Shown: positions 18,786 to 29,776, counted from the stretch's first letter. The stretch is DNA of 64,000 bases from Nocardioides ungokensis (GCF_013466985.1 NZ_CP059164.1:2923001-2987000), one strand, 5' to 3'. The notes: generated by a model not told the origin, from the letters alone. Program-made: numbers and translations.

Positions 18786-19384
18786 CAGTCCCCCTGGGAC
18801 AGCAGCGTGTGGATGTCGGCGGCGAACTGCGCCGAGGAGGTCTCCTGCGACCAGTAGACCGGCGCCCGGTCGTGGGAGTCGATCGCGGTGATCGTCGTGC
18901 CGTGGGTGACGTCGTAGCCACCGGACGGCAGCTTCTCCCCCTGGGTGATGCCGACCCCCAGCGGCTTGGCCACCGAGGCGATGTCCGTCAGGTCACCGGT
19001 CAGCCCGATGAACCCCGGGTGCACGTGGTCGAGGTAGCGCTTCAGCGCCGACTCGGTGTCGCGCGCGGGGTCGGTCGTGACGTAGACGACGTCCACCTTG
19101 GCCGCGTCGCTGGGGCTCAGCCGGGTGATCGCGGTCGCGAGGTTGGCCATGACCACGCCGCAGATGTCGGGGCAGTGCGTGTAGCCGAAGAAGACCAGGG
19201 TCAGCGGCTTGTCGGTGCTCCTGGTCAGCGAGTACGGCTGGCCCGAGGTGTCGGTGAGCTCGGTCCCGGAGACCTTGAACGGCGGGTCGAGGCGGTTGCC
19301 GGTGAATCTGCCCTCGGCGCTGGACTGCCCACCGCAGCCGGCGAGCAGGACCAGGGCGAGGACGGCGACGATGGCCCTACGCAC
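18785..19384 (-). CDS. SCO1/SenC-family copper-chaperone lipoprotein
   Basis: A 199-residue thioredoxin-fold protein. A GTG start at 19384 gives a signal with lipobox LLAGC (Cys17). The copper motif HCPDIC is followed by the distal ligand in DVTHGTT, as in SCO1 proteins that deliver copper to cytochrome c oxidase. It overlaps the end of trpA by eight bases and shares one base with lgt, so it sits within the trp-lgt operon. Function is assigned by family. No oxidase genes are nearby. Confidence 0.88.
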   Translation of the reverse strand: MRRAIVAVLALVLLAGCGGQSSAEGRFTGNRLDPPFKVSGTELTDTSGQPYSLTRSTDKPLTLVFFGYTHCPDICGVVMANLATAITRLSPSDAAKVDVVYVTTDPARDTESALKRYLDHVHPGFIGLTGDLTDIASVAKPLGVGITQGEKLPSGGYDVTHGTTITAIDSHDRAPVYWSQETSSAQFAADIHTLLSQGD

Positions 19385-20188
19385 GCCGGACCCCCCGGGC
19401 GAGGTCCTCGGTGAGCGCCGTGAGCGTCCGCAGGCCGGCGGCGCGGTCGTCGGGGTGGTCGAGCAGCGCCCGGACGAAGGCCGAGCCGACGATGACGCCG
19501 TCGGCGTACGACGCGACCTCGGCGGCCTGGTCGCCGTTGCTGACCCCCAGCCCGACGCCGATCGGCAGGTCGGCCCCTGATGGGCTGAGTGCCCGGGTGC
19601 GGGCCACCAGCGGCCCGGCGAGGTCGCTGGTGGTGGCCCGGGCACCGGTGACGCCCATGACCGCGGTGGCGTAGACGAACCCGCGGCAGGCGGCCGTGGT
19701 CATCGCGATGCGCTCGTCGGTCGACGAGGGGGCGACCAGGAAGACCTTGTCGAGGTCGTGGCGGTCGGCCGCGGCGATCCAGGCGCCGGCGACGTCGGGA
19801 TCGGGGGTCAGGTCGGGTGTGATCAGGCCCGCTCCCCCGGCGTCGGCCAGGTCGGCGGCGAACCGCTCGACGCCGTACCGCTCGACGGGGTTCCAGTAGG
19901 TCATGACCAGCGTCGGGATGCCGGTGGCGGCGACCGCCTCCACCGTGCGCAGCACGTCGGTGGTGCGCACGCCGCCCTCGAGCGCCTGCTGCGCGGCCGC
20001 CTGGATCGTGGGGCCGTCCATCACCGGGTCGCTGTAGGGCAGTCCGATCTCGAGGACGTCACAGCCGGCGTCGACCATGGCGCGCAGCGCCTCGATCCCT
20101 CCGGCGACGTCGGGGAAGCCTGCCGGCAGGTAACCCACCAGGGCGGCCCGGCCGTCGGCCCTCGCCTTCTCGAAGGCGGTCGAGACAC

Positions 20189-20192
<4 letters not shown>
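19377..20192 (-). CDS. trpA: Tryptophan synthase alpha chain
   Basis: A 271-residue TIM barrel that cleaves indole-3-glycerol phosphate to indole, which passes to TrpB. The catalytic Glu and Asp lie in [15 protein letters not shown]. The phosphate-binding end reads [13 protein letters not shown] and GVIVGSAFV. The GTG start overlaps the trpB stop by four bases (GTGA), and the end overlaps the SCO1-like gene. Confidence 0.95.
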
Positions 20193-21474
<1,282 letters not shown>

Positions 21475-21478
<4 letters not shown>

Positions 21479-22257
21479 CCGCGCACTCCTGTCATCGCTC
21501 GCACGGCCTGCTGAGGGTCTCCGTCCTTGACCAGCGCCTCGCCCACGAGCACCGCGCGGGCCCCCTGCGAGACGAAGCGCGCCACGTCGTCGGGGCCGAA
21601 GATCCCCGACTCGGCGACCTTGACCCGGTCGTCGGGGATCAGCGGCGCCAGGCGGCCGAAGGTCTCGCCGTCGACGGCCAGGGTCTTGAGGTTGCGGGCG
21701 TTGACCCCGATCAGCTCGGCCCCCAGGGCGACCGCCCGCTCGGTCTCGGCCTCGTCGTGCACCTCTACCAGGACGGTCAGGCCCAGCTCGCGCGCCTCGT
21801 CGTGGAGCGCGCGCAGCTGGTCGTCGGTGAGGGCCGCCACGATGAGCAGGGCGAGGTCGGCGCCTGCGGCGCGGGCCTCGACCAGCTGGTAGGCGGTGAC
21901 GATGAAGTCCTTGCGCAGCACCGGGGTGTCCACCGCGGCGCGGACGGCGCGCAGGTCGTCGAGGCTGCCGCCGAAGCGGCGCTGCTCGGTGAGCACGCTG
22001 ATCGCCGCGGCACCGCCCGCGGCGTACTCCCGCGCGAGCGCGGCGGGGTCGGTGATGTCGGCGAGGTCGCCCTTGCTGGGGCTGCGGCGCTTGACCTCGG
22101 CGATCACGCTGGACCCAGCGGCGCGGAAGTGCGGCATCGGGTCGCGCGGCGGGTCGACGTCGGCCAGCGCGGCACGCAGGTCGGCCAGGGTCGTCGCGGA
22201 CTCGCGCGCGGCGAGGTCGGTCCGCACGCCGGCGACGATGTCGTCGAGCACGGACAT
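21475..22257 (-). CDS. trpC: Indole-3-glycerol phosphate synthase
   Basis: A 260-residue TIM-barrel enzyme that closes the indole ring from CdRP. The catalytic lysine segment [13 protein letters not shown] and the later motifs [18 protein letters not shown] and VAESGI are present. The ATG has GGAGG upstream. It is monofunctional, with no fused TrpF. PriA elsewhere in the window probably supplies the isomerase step. It opens the tight trpCBA block after three small membrane-protein genes. Confidence 0.95.
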
Positions 22258-22336
22258 GGGGCCTCCGGGGGTGGTGCGGACGGGGTGGGTGCAGGCACAA
22301 GCCTCTCACCCGGGGGGTGACCGGTGGGAGCGGGGC

Positions 22337-22663
22337 TCAGGGGGCGAGCCAGGCACCGACCGGCAGGTTGCGGGCGACCGTGAAGGCGGCCAGGACCACG
22401 GCGAACGTGATCCACAACGCCCGTGGGACCTCCAGCGGCGCGGCCGCCGCTCCGCCGCGCCAGCAGGCGACCAGACGCCGCAGCCACAACGCCACCACGA
22501 CGGGCGCCGCGACCACGAAGAGGAGGTTGCTCGAGGCCGCGGCCCCCAGGTCGAGGTGGGTGAGGTCGTTGACGGCCCGCAGGCTGCCGCAGAACGGGCA
22601 GCTGAACCCGACCAGGGCCGTGGGGCAGAAACCCCACGAGCCCGACACGTGCGGGTCGCGCAC
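22337..22663 (-). CDS. DUF2752 small membrane protein (5' end uncertain)
   Basis: At least 108 residues, with the DUF2752 core CPFCGSLRAVNDL and two to three hydrophobic helices (LLFVVAAPVVVALWL and ITFAVVLAAFTVA). Sequence in the same frame upstream, to about 22790, also looks coding (LASPLAAGALAALGTVALHV). It has no ATG or GTG before an in-frame stop, so the real start is probably obscured by a base error. The role of the family is unknown. It is part of the hisI-to-lgt operon. Confidence 0.65.
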   Translation of the reverse strand: MRDPHVSGSWGFCPTALVGFSCPFCGSLRAVNDLTHLDLGAAASSNLLFVVAAPVVVALWLRRLVACWRGGAAAAPLEVPRALWITFAVVLAAFTVARNLPVGAWLAP

Positions 22664-22792
22664 GTGGAGGGCGACGGTGCCGAGAGCCGCCAGCGCACCC
22701 GCGGCCAGCGGCGACGCCAGCCGCTGCAGGCGGCCGGCCTCCGTCAGCGGTGCGGCGGCGGGCAGGTCACGGGAGCTCCCGTCGAGGGACGG

Positions 22793-22991
22793 TCAGTGGC
22801 TGGAGGAGTTGAAGCCCATCTTCGCCATCACGACGTAGACGAGGAGGGAGCCCACGCCAGCGCGACGCCCACCCAGAAGATGGTCATGTTGACCGGGCTG
22901 AGCATGAGGCCGAGCGCCCCCACGACGAAGCCGAGCAGCGCGACGACGACAGCACTCCAGGCTGCGGGTGTGTTGCGTGGTTGTCAGACAT
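22793..22991 (-). CDS. HGxxPAAW-family small membrane protein (frameshifted here)
   Basis: The ATG at 22991 gives MSDNH, and the end is YVVMAKMGFNSSSH. Two missing bases, near 22975 and near 22855, must be restored to read NHGNTPAAW, then the helix LLGFVVGALGLMLSPVN, then TIFWVGVALA. That gives 66 residues and a length divisible by three. This is the actinobacterial HGxxPAAW family, usually found between his and trp genes. It has two membrane helices and an unknown role. Confidence 0.65.
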
Positions 22992-23044
22992 GCAGGGCTC
23001 CTCAGGGGGCTGGGTCTCGTGGTGCGATTCGTGCGCAGCACAGT

Positions 23045-23636
23045 CTATTCAGCAGGCCCGGCCGTGGGATCGCGGCCCTCGTCCATGGCCTTCCACAGCT
23101 CGAGGCTGGACTGGTCCTCGGGGTCGACGACGGCGGGCTCCGAGCCGGTCACCGGCGCGTCGTACCTGCTGCCCATCTCGGCCAGGTCGGAACGAGGCGT
23201 ACGGCGAGGACCGGGGCGACCAGGGAGAGCAGCGCCCCGACGGCCGCCGCCCAGAACCACGCCGTGTGGGAGAAGGACACGTCGGTCACCCCGACCCCGG
23301 CCAGGTCGCTGCGCAGCGAGTCGGTCACCGACGACCAGCCGATCACCACCGCGGCGACGCAGCCGGCCGACGCGAGCGCGCCGATCGCGGCCACCGCGCG
23401 GCGTACCCGCCCCCGGGTCACCAGCACCACGCCCCAGCTGGCCAGCACCACGAGGGCGACCGCGGTCGTGACCGGCATCTTCCCGGAGTCGACCGAGAGC
23501 GCCAGGGTGGAGAACCGGCTCGCCTGCCGCCCTCGGCGACCGCCCAGGACTTGTTGCCGGCGACGGCCGTCAGCGTGCCGGCGGCGAGGCCGAGCAGCAC
23601 GACCGGGCCGAAGGTGCGTCGCGAACGCTCAGCCAT
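23045..23636 (-). CDS. Trp biosynthesis-associated membrane protein, TIGR02234 family (frameshifted here)
   Basis: The start [15 protein letters not shown] overlaps the end of hisI by eight bases. Three pieces in different frames line up: [13 protein letters not shown], then [20 protein letters not shown] to [18 protein letters not shown], then [14 protein letters not shown]. One base appears to be missing near 23522 and one near 23195. Restoring both gives 197 residues. The family (PF09534) has four helices and is found beside trp genes in actinobacteria. Its function is not established. Confidence 0.7.
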
Positions 23637-23991
23637 GGGCGCTCGCCGCCGCGGGACCCAGCAGGTCGGCGTCGAAGCACGTCCGGTCGCCGGTGTGGCA
23701 GGCGGCACCGTCCTGGTCGACCTTCACCAGCAGGGTGTCACCGTCGCAGTCCAGCCGAACCTCCTTGACCCACTGTGCGTGGCCGGAGGTCTCGCCCTTG
23801 ACCCAGTACTCCTGCCGCGACCGGCTCCAGTACGTCGCCCGCCCGGTCGTCAGCGTCCGGGCCAGGGCCTCGTCGTCCATCCAGCCGAGCATCAGCACCT
23901 CACCGGTGTCGTGCTGCTGGACCACGGCGGGCACCAGCCCGTCGGCGGAGCGCTTGAGCCGGCCGGCGATCGTGGGGTCGAGGGAAGTCAC
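23629..23991 (-). CDS. hisI: Phosphoribosyl-AMP cyclohydrolase
   Basis: A 120-residue monofunctional HisI, third enzyme of histidine synthesis, without a HisE domain. The metal site DCDGD and the zinc cysteines in ACHTGDRTC are present, with the substrate motif YWSRSRQE. The GTG start is set so close to GGAGG that a leaderless or slightly different start is possible. It is the first gene of the leftward operon that runs through trpCBA to lgt, and it is separate from the his cluster at 30-36 kb. Confidence 0.92.
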   Translation of the reverse strand: MTSLDPTIAGRLKRSADGLVPAVVQQHDTGEVLMLGWMDDEALARTLTTGRATYWSRSRQEYWVKGETSGHAQWVKEVRLDCDGDTLLVKVDQDGAACHTGDRTCFDADLLGPAAASAHG

Positions 23992-24030
23992 TCCTCCAGT
24001 ATCGCGGGCGCTCGATGGCCCCGGCCGGGC

Positions 24031-24152
24031 GGTGGGTCAGCCACCGTTCCTGGCCGCCGATCGGTGGCCAGCTCACCGCCGACCCGGGGACCGGCCGACC
24101 GGCGGTGGGCCAGCCACCGTTAACGGCCGCCATTCGGTGGCCAGCTCACCGC
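24031..24152. repeat. Two tandem 50-bp interrupted palindromes
   Basis: Copies at 24031-24079 and 24103-24152 have a 72-base period. Each begins GGTGGGYCAGCCACCGTT and ends CGGTGGCCAGCTCACCGC, and these two halves are near inverse complements. Each copy can therefore fold into a long hairpin. The array lies between hisI and the ABC exporter, in DNA with no coding potential that I can see. Confidence 0.75.
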
Positions 24153-24181
24153 TCACCCCCCCAGCGCGGCCGGCTGACGTG

Positions 24182-24287
24182 ATTTCGAGACGGGTCGCGC
24201 GCCCGTCGCTGCGCTCCGGTCGCGCCGAGCCCTCCTCAATTCCTCGCTGGTCGCTGACCCGGTCTCGCAGGCTCGACCGGGATCAGC
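24182..24287 (-). repeat. Dispersed intergenic repeat, copy 2
   Basis: Inverse orientation of the block at 9851-9957. It runs from ATTTCGAGACG to the GAGCCTGCGAG segment (its complement here) and into the last codons of the ABC exporter gene, whose stop codon TGA lies within the end of the repeat. Confidence 0.7.
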
Positions 24288-26099
24288 GGCTCGGACCCTG
24301 CTGGGCGACCCAGGAGGCGTGGAGGCCGGCGTAGACGCTGTCGGCCTGCCGCACCAGCTCGCGGTGGGGGCCACGCTGCACGATGCGGCCCTTGTCGACG
24401 ACGACCACCTCGTCGGCGTTCTCGGCGGTCGACATGCGGTGGGCGATGGTGACCGAGGTGCGCCCGCTCATCAGCCGTTCCAGGGCCCGGCCGATGCGCA
24501 TCTCCAGGGCCGGGTCGACGGCGCTGGTGGCCTCGTCGAGGACCAGCAGGTCGGGGTCGGCCAGGTGGGCGCGCAGGAGCGCGACCAGCTGCCGCTCCCC
24601 CGCCGAGAGCGACTCGCCGCGCTGGCCCACCCGGGTCGCGAGCCCGGCGGGCAGCCCCGCCAGCCAGTCCCCGAGGCCGAGCTCGTCGGCGGAGGCGCGT
24701 ACGTCGTCCTCGGTGGCGTCGAGGCGCCCGTAGCGGACGTTGGCCAGCAGGGTGTCGTCGAACAGGAAGCCCTCCTGCGGCACCAGCACCACGCCGCGAC
24801 GCAGCGAGGCGTGGGCGATCGTGCTCACGTCGACGCCGTCGAGCAGCACCCGGCCCTCCGAGGGGTCCATCAGCCGGGTCAGCAGCTTGGCGAAGGTCGA
24901 CTTGCCGGAGCCGGTCTCCCCCACGATCGCCATCCGGGTGCCGGCCGCGATGTCGAGCGACACGTCGCGGAGCACCGGCGGCCCGTCGGGGTAGGCGAAG
25001 GTGACGTCCTCGAAGCGGACGTCGATCGGGCCGCGCGGGAGCGTGGCGCCCTCCGGCCCGGGGTCGACGAGGTCGGCAGGGGTCTCGAGGATGCCGATCA
25101 CCCGGCGCCAGCCGGCGATGGCGTTCTGGGCGTCGGTGAGGATCTGGGTGCCCATCTGCACCGGACCCACGAACAGCGAGACCAGGAACGCGAAGGCGAG
25201 CACCTTGCCCGCGGTGATGTCGCCCGCGAAGCCGAGCCAGATGCCGACGATCAGCACGCCCGCGTTGGCGAGCCCGGCCGAGATCCCGCCGAGCGAGAAC
25301 GAGAAGGCGGTGAAGCCCTGGGCGCGCGTGCTGGCCGCTTTGTGGGCCTCGATGGCGTCGTCGATGCGGCGCTGCGTGCGCGCCTCCACGGCGTAGGACC
25401 GGACCACGGCCGCGCCGACCACCGGCTCGGAGACCGCCGAGAGCAGGATGCCGACCTGACGCCGGACCATGCCGTAGGCGTCGGAGAGCTTGCGCTGGAA
25501 GAACCGCAGGGACAGGAACAGCGGCGCGAAGCAGACCCACACCACGATCGCCAGCTGCCAGCTGTAGATGAGCATGATGATCGTCGCCACCAGCATCTGG
25601 CCGATGCTCACCACGAAGATGAGGCCGCCGAAGACGAGGAACTGGCTGACCTGGTCGACGTCGCTGGTCCCCGGGCGACCAGGGCGCCGCGGCGCTCGGT
25701 GTTCTGTGTGAGCAGGGGCAGGTCGTGGACGTGGCGGAAGGCCTTGATCCGCAGCGTCGCGAGGCCCTTCTCCGAGGCGGTGAAGAGCCGGCTCGTCATG
25801 GCGTACGACGACCAGCTGGTCAGGGCGATCGCCACGGCGGCGGCCAGCCCCATCAGCACCGTGAAGCGCACGTCCGGCCCGTCGGGGCCGTTCAGCCCGC
25901 GGTCGAGGGTCTGCTGCACGGCGATCGGCACGATCACCTGGCCGACCGAGGCCAGCACCGCCAGCACGAGGGTCCAGCCGATCCCCTCCTTGAGCTCCGG
26001 GGAGAAGCGCACGCCGCGACGGATGGTCTCCAGCGCGGCGATCTCCTCGCCGCTCTCCATGCGGGTGCCGCTGGTGCGCTCGGCGGTGGTCGTCGTCAC
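24283..26099 (-). CDS. ABC exporter half-transporter B (one-base frameshift in this sequence)
   Basis: A GTG start at 26099 overlaps the stop of the partner gene by four bases. The N-terminal membrane domain (to RRGALVAR) and the rest (from VSIGQMLVATIIMLIYS) are in different frames. One base is missing at about 25670, and correction gives 605 residues. Six helices are followed by an ATPase domain with Walker A GETGSGKST, signature LSAGERQ (atypical), Walker B LLVLDEATSAVD and switch IAHRMST. The catalytic Glu and His are intact. It should pair with half-transporter A. The substrate is unknown. Confidence 0.87.
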
Positions 26100-27940
26100 T
26101 GGGCGTCTCCCGCCAGCTCTCCGGACAGTTCTCCGGACAGGTGGGAGGGGTGTCCGTCGGTGTGCTCGTAGGCGTTGACGAGACGCGCGTAGGAGGGGCT
26201 GCGCTCCAGCAGCTCGCGGTGGGTGCCGCGGTCCGCGATCCGGCCGTCCCGGAGGTGGACCACCTCGTCGGCGAGCCCGATGGTCGCCTTGCGGTAGGCC
26301 ACCACCACCAGGGTGGCGCCGGAGTCTCCGGAGCGCAGTGCCTCCAGGATCCGCGCCTCCACCTCGGGGTCGACCGCCGAGGTGGCGTCGTCGAGGATCA
26401 GCAGCCGCGGCCGGCGCACCAGGGCGCGGGCCAGCGAGATCCGCTGCCGCTGGCCTCCCGAGAGCGAGGTGCCGCGCTCGCCCAGCCGGGTGTCCAGCCC
26501 GCTCGCCAGCGCGGCGACGAAGCCGTCGGCCTGGGCGGCTCGCAGGGCGGCCCACACCTCCTCGTCGGAGACGTCGAGGCCGAGCGTGACGTTGCCGCGG
26601 ACGGTGTCGTCGAAGAGGAAGGCCGTCTGCGGGACGATCGCGACGGAGCCGGCGAGCTCGCCGCGCGCCAGGTCGCGCAGGTCGGTCCCGTCGAGGAGGA
26701 CCCGGCCGTCGTCGGGGTCGACGAGGCGGGTCATCAGCGTGGTGAGCGTGCTCTTGCCTGACGCCGTGGCGCCCACCAGGGCAACGGTGCGGCCGGGCTC
26801 CACCTCGAAGCTGACGTGGTCGAGCAGCCGCTGGTCGGGGTCGTAGGAGTACGAGAGCCCGTCGACGACCAGGCGGGCGCCGCCTCCGTCGCGCGGCAGG
26901 AAGCGCTCGCCGTACTGCATCTCGCCGGTGGCCCCCAGCACGGCGCTGACCCGGCGGAAGCCGACGACGCTGCGCGGGAACTCCCCCAGGAGCCAGCCGA
27001 TCGAGCGGATGGGGAAGGAGACGATGGTGAGGAGGTAGGCCACGGTGACCACGTCGCCGGCGTTCGTCGCACCGGAGAGGACCCGCGAGACGCCGACGGC
27101 CAGGACCACCAGCACCCCGAAGCTCGGCAGCGCGGCGAGGATGGGGTCGAAGGCCGCCCGCACCCGGCCGGCGCGGACGTTGACGTCGCGCAGCTCGTGG
27201 GCCTTGGCGGCGAACCGCTGCATCTCCTCCTCCTCGCGGCCGAGCGTCTTGACGACCATCGCCCCGTCGAAGGACTCGTGCGCGATCTCGCTGACCTCGG
27301 CGCGCAGCTGCTGGGCGCGCGTCATCAGCGGCGAGGCGAGCCGCTGGTAGAAGAGGTTGGCGACGATGACGGCCGGGAAGACGAGCAGACCGACCAGCGC
27401 GAGCACGAGGTCGGCGAAGAACATCTGCGCGATCGCGATCACCATCATCGCCAGCGTGCCGACCGCCATCGGCAGCGGCGCGATCGGGCCCCAGGCGGCC
27501 TCCACGTCGGCGTTGGCGTTGGAGAGGAGCTGGCCCGTCGGGTGGCGCTGGTGCCACTCCATCGGCAGGGAGAGGTACTGCCGCGTGACGGCGCGGCGGG
27601 TGTGCGCCTGCATGCGGTACTGCATGACGCCGGCGCCCAGGCGCCGCGCCACGATGCCGACCGCGCGCAGGATGGCGACGCCGAGGAAGAGCGCGAGCAC
27701 CACCCACAGCAGCCGGGGGTCGATGGTGCCGTGCTCGAAGGCCGGCAGCACGACGTGCTCGGTCGACCAGCCCAGGACCCACGCGTCGGCGACGGTGAGG
27801 GCTCCGAACAGCAGGCTGCCGATCGTGGAGACCGTGAAGATCCGGGGCTCACGCCGGATCGCGACGGCGAGCACGGCGAAGCCGTCCCGCGTCGTCGATC
27901 CGCGCCGGCCCGCGCGCTCGTCCTTCACCTGTGTCGCCAC
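26096..27940 (-). CDS. ABC exporter half-transporter A, degenerate ATP site
   Basis: About 614 residues from a GTG at 27940. Further upstream starts exist, so the N-terminus is uncertain. Six helices precede the ATPase domain, with Walker A GATASGKST and a canonical signature LSGGQRQ. Walker B reads LLILDDATSAVD, with Asp in place of the catalytic Glu, and the switch reads VVAYRKATI, with Tyr in place of His. This is the pattern of the non-hydrolysing site in heterodimeric exporters such as TM287/288 and BmrCD. With gene B it forms one exporter of drugs, lipids or peptides. The exact cargo cannot be read. Confidence 0.88.
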   Translation of the reverse strand: MATQVKDERAGRRGSTTRDGFAVLAVAIRREPRIFTVSTIGSLLFGALTVADAWVLGWSTEHVVLPAFEHGTIDPRLLWVVLALFLGVAILRAVGIVARRLGAGVMQYRMQAHTRRAVTRQYLSLPMEWHQRHPTGQLLSNANADVEAAWGPIAPLPMAVGTLAMMVIAIAQMFFADLVLALVGLLVFPAVIVANLFYQRLASPLMTRAQQLRAEVSEIAHESFDGAMVVKTLGREEEEMQRFAAKAHELRDVNVRAGRVRAAFDPILAALPSFGVLVVLAVGVSRVLSGATNAGDVVTVAYLLTIVSFPIRSIGWLLGEFPRSVVGFRRVSAVLGATGEMQYGERFLPRDGGGARLVVDGLSYSYDPDQRLLDHVSFEVEPGRTVALVGATASGKSTLTTLMTRLVDPDDGRVLLDGTDLRDLARGELAGSVAIVPQTAFLFDDTVRGNVTLGLDVSDEEVWAALRAAQADGFVAALASGLDTRLGERGTSLSGGQRQRISLARALVRRPRLLILDDATSAVDPEVEARILEALRSGDSGATLVVVAYRKATIGLADEVVHLRDGRIADRGTHRELLERSPSYARLVNAYEHTDGHPSHLSGELSGELAGDAQ

Positions 27941-28062
27941 TCTCCCTGTCGTGGGCTCGACGTCGACTCCTGACGCGGAGCCTGTCGCCCGTCCCCCGCG
28001 CCAACCGCCCGGTCGGCTCAGGGTATTCCCGGCCGCGGACACCGGCCGAATCACGCGGCGCC

Positions 28063-28068
28063 TAGGCT
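28063..28068 (+). promoter_or_regulatory. -10 element, leaderless type
   Basis: TAGGCT followed by six bases and the ATG at 28075, with no ribosome site. Part of the 134-base divergent region shared with the ABC exporter. Confidence 0.5.
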
Positions 28069-28074
28069 CGCCGC

Positions 28075-28707
28075 ATGAGCACCTCCCTGGCCCGCCGTGA
28101 GCGGCTCGGACTCTGCGACACCGCGCTGGCCGTCGGCGAGGACGCCCCGACCCTGTGCGAGGGCTGGAGCGCCAAGGACCTGGTCACCCACCTGCTGGTC
28201 CGCGAGAACCGCCCGCTCGGCGCCGTCGGCATCGCGGTCCCGGCCCTGGCCGGGCTGGCGGAGCGCGACATGGCCCGGCTGGCGCGCCAGGACTTCGGGG
28301 GGCTGGTCGAGAAGCTGCGGCACCCGCGGCTCACGCCGTACGCCCTGCCGCCGGTGGACCGGCTGCTCAACACCCTGGAGTACCTCGTCCACCACGAGGA
28401 CCTGCGCCGGGCCGAGCCGGGCTGGGAGCCGCGGGAGCTCGACCAGCGGGACCAGTCGCGGCTGTGGTCTGCCATCCGGATCGCCGGGCGCGGGCTGGTG
28501 CGGCCGGCCGGCGTGCCGGTGGTGATCCGCCGCAGCGACACCGGCGCCACCGCGGTCCTGCGCAAGGGTGACGACCCGGTCGTCGTGACCGGCCTGCCGT
28601 CCGAGATCGTGCTGCTGCTCTTCGGGCGGGGGCAGGTGAGCGGGCTGGAGTTCGAGGGCCCGGCCCAGCGGATCGCGCGGTTGCGTTGGTCGGACCTGGG
28701 CATCTGA
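28075..28707 (+). CDS. TIGR03085-like, maleylpyruvate isomerase/DinB-fold protein
   Basis: A 210-residue protein with the actinobacterial MDMPI N-terminal helical-bundle pattern: LCEGWSAKDLVTHLLVRENRP near residue 28 and the second metal motif EYLVHHEDLRRAEP near residue 102. The His residues (H39, H105, H106) fit the three-His metal site of the DinB superfamily. The C-terminal part (TAVLRKGDDPVVVTG, then GLPSEIVLLLFGR) is the SCP2/MDMPI-C-like piece. The family includes mycothiol-dependent enzymes, but the reaction is not known. Confidence 0.8.
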   Translation: MSTSLARRERLGLCDTALAVGEDAPTLCEGWSAKDLVTHLLVRENRPLGAVGIAVPALAGLAERDMARLARQDFGGLVEKLRHPRLTPYALPPVDRLLNTLEYLVHHEDLRRAEPGWEPRELDQRDQSRLWSAIRIAGRGLVRPAGVPVVIRRSDTGATAVLRKGDDPVVVTGLPSEIVLLLFGRGQVSGLEFEGPAQRIARLRWSDLGI

Positions 28708-28758
28708 GCCGTGCCCGAACTGTGACTCGACTCCCGGACGAGCCGGGCACGTCCGCCG

Positions 28759-28764
28759 TACCGT
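28759..28764 (+). promoter_or_regulatory. -10 element, leaderless type
   Basis: TACCGT with six bases to the ATG at 28771. It fits TANNNT, but the match is short, so this is a weaker case than the others. Confidence 0.35.
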
Positions 28765-28770
28765 CGGCGC

Positions 28771-29776
28771 ATGAGACGTCTGCTCGCCTCGGCCGCGTCG
28801 TGCGGACTGGTCCTGACTGCCTCGGCCCTGCTGGCCGGGTGCGGCGGCGGGGAGGTGTCGACACGGTCGCCGTCGGGTGCCCCGGCCGGCGCGAGCGGAT
28901 CACCGAGGGTGCCGGACGGCGTGGCGGTGACCGAGCTCGACGACCGGCCGGTGGGGCTCGCCCCGGTCGGCGGCACCGTGTGGGCGGCGCTGCCGGACGC
29001 CGGGCAGGTCCTCACCGCGCGCGGCCGGGCGGTGAAGGTCGGGCGGCAGCCCCTGCGCCTCGTCGCCACGCCCCAGGGGGTCTGGGTCAGCGCGATCGGT
29101 GACGGCACCGTGGTCCGGGTCGATCCCGCGACCGGTGAGGTGGACCGGCGTACGGTGCTGCGGCCGCGGGGCAGCGAGCCGGAGGGCCTCGCCTACGACG
29201 GCCACACCGTCTGGGTGGTGGACCAGGCCGGCGACCGGGTGCTGCCGCTGGACCCGGCCACCGGGAGGCTCGGCACCGCCGTCGACGTCGGCATCGGTCC
29301 TCGGCTCGTCACGGCCGGTCCGGACGGGGTCTACGTCAGCAGCTTCGTCGCGGGCTCGGTGACCCGTGTGGTCGACGGGACGCCGACGACCAGGGACGCC
29401 GCGCCGTGCCTGACGCCCCAGGGGCTGGCCGAGGCGGCGGGCGTCGTGTGGGTCGCCTGCACCAGCGACGGCCAGGTGGTCGGGCTGGGACGCGCGGACG
29501 CTCGAGCGGGTCGCGGACCTGCCGGACCTGCCCTCGGCGGACGCCGTGGTGGCCGACGGGGACACCGTCTACGTGGTGGGCCAGCTCGGCCCCACGGTCT
29601 GGTCGATCGACGCGCGCACCCGCGAGGTCACCGGCACGCTGGTGCTCGACGGGCAGCCGAGGACGACCGAGAACGTCGACGCCACCCTGCTGGACGGTCA
29701 CCTGTGGGTCTCGCAGCCCGAGGGGAAGCGGCTGTACGACGTGCCGCTCGGGCTGCTGGGGTCCTCGCAGCCGTAG
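28771..29776 (+). CDS. YncE-like beta-propeller lipoprotein (one-base frameshift here)
   Basis: The signal ends in lipobox LLAGC, so the product is a surface lipoprotein. Repeats of the form VWVSAIGDGTVVRVDPATGEV and VWVVDQAGDRVLPLDPATG mark a propeller of the YncE/NHL kind, about 40 residues per blade. An extra G at 29487-29489 shifts the frame after GQVVGL. Without it the text continues DARTLERVADLPDLPSADAV and on to WVSQPEGKRLYDVPLG, a 334-residue protein. The ligand is unknown. It is followed by two tiny membrane-peptide genes. Confidence 0.75.

Noticed and set aside
22258-22336. Possible trp attenuator or T-box before trpC
   Set aside because: The gap is too short, and no Trp-rich leader peptide or competing hairpins are seen. 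trpC has a plain ribosome site.
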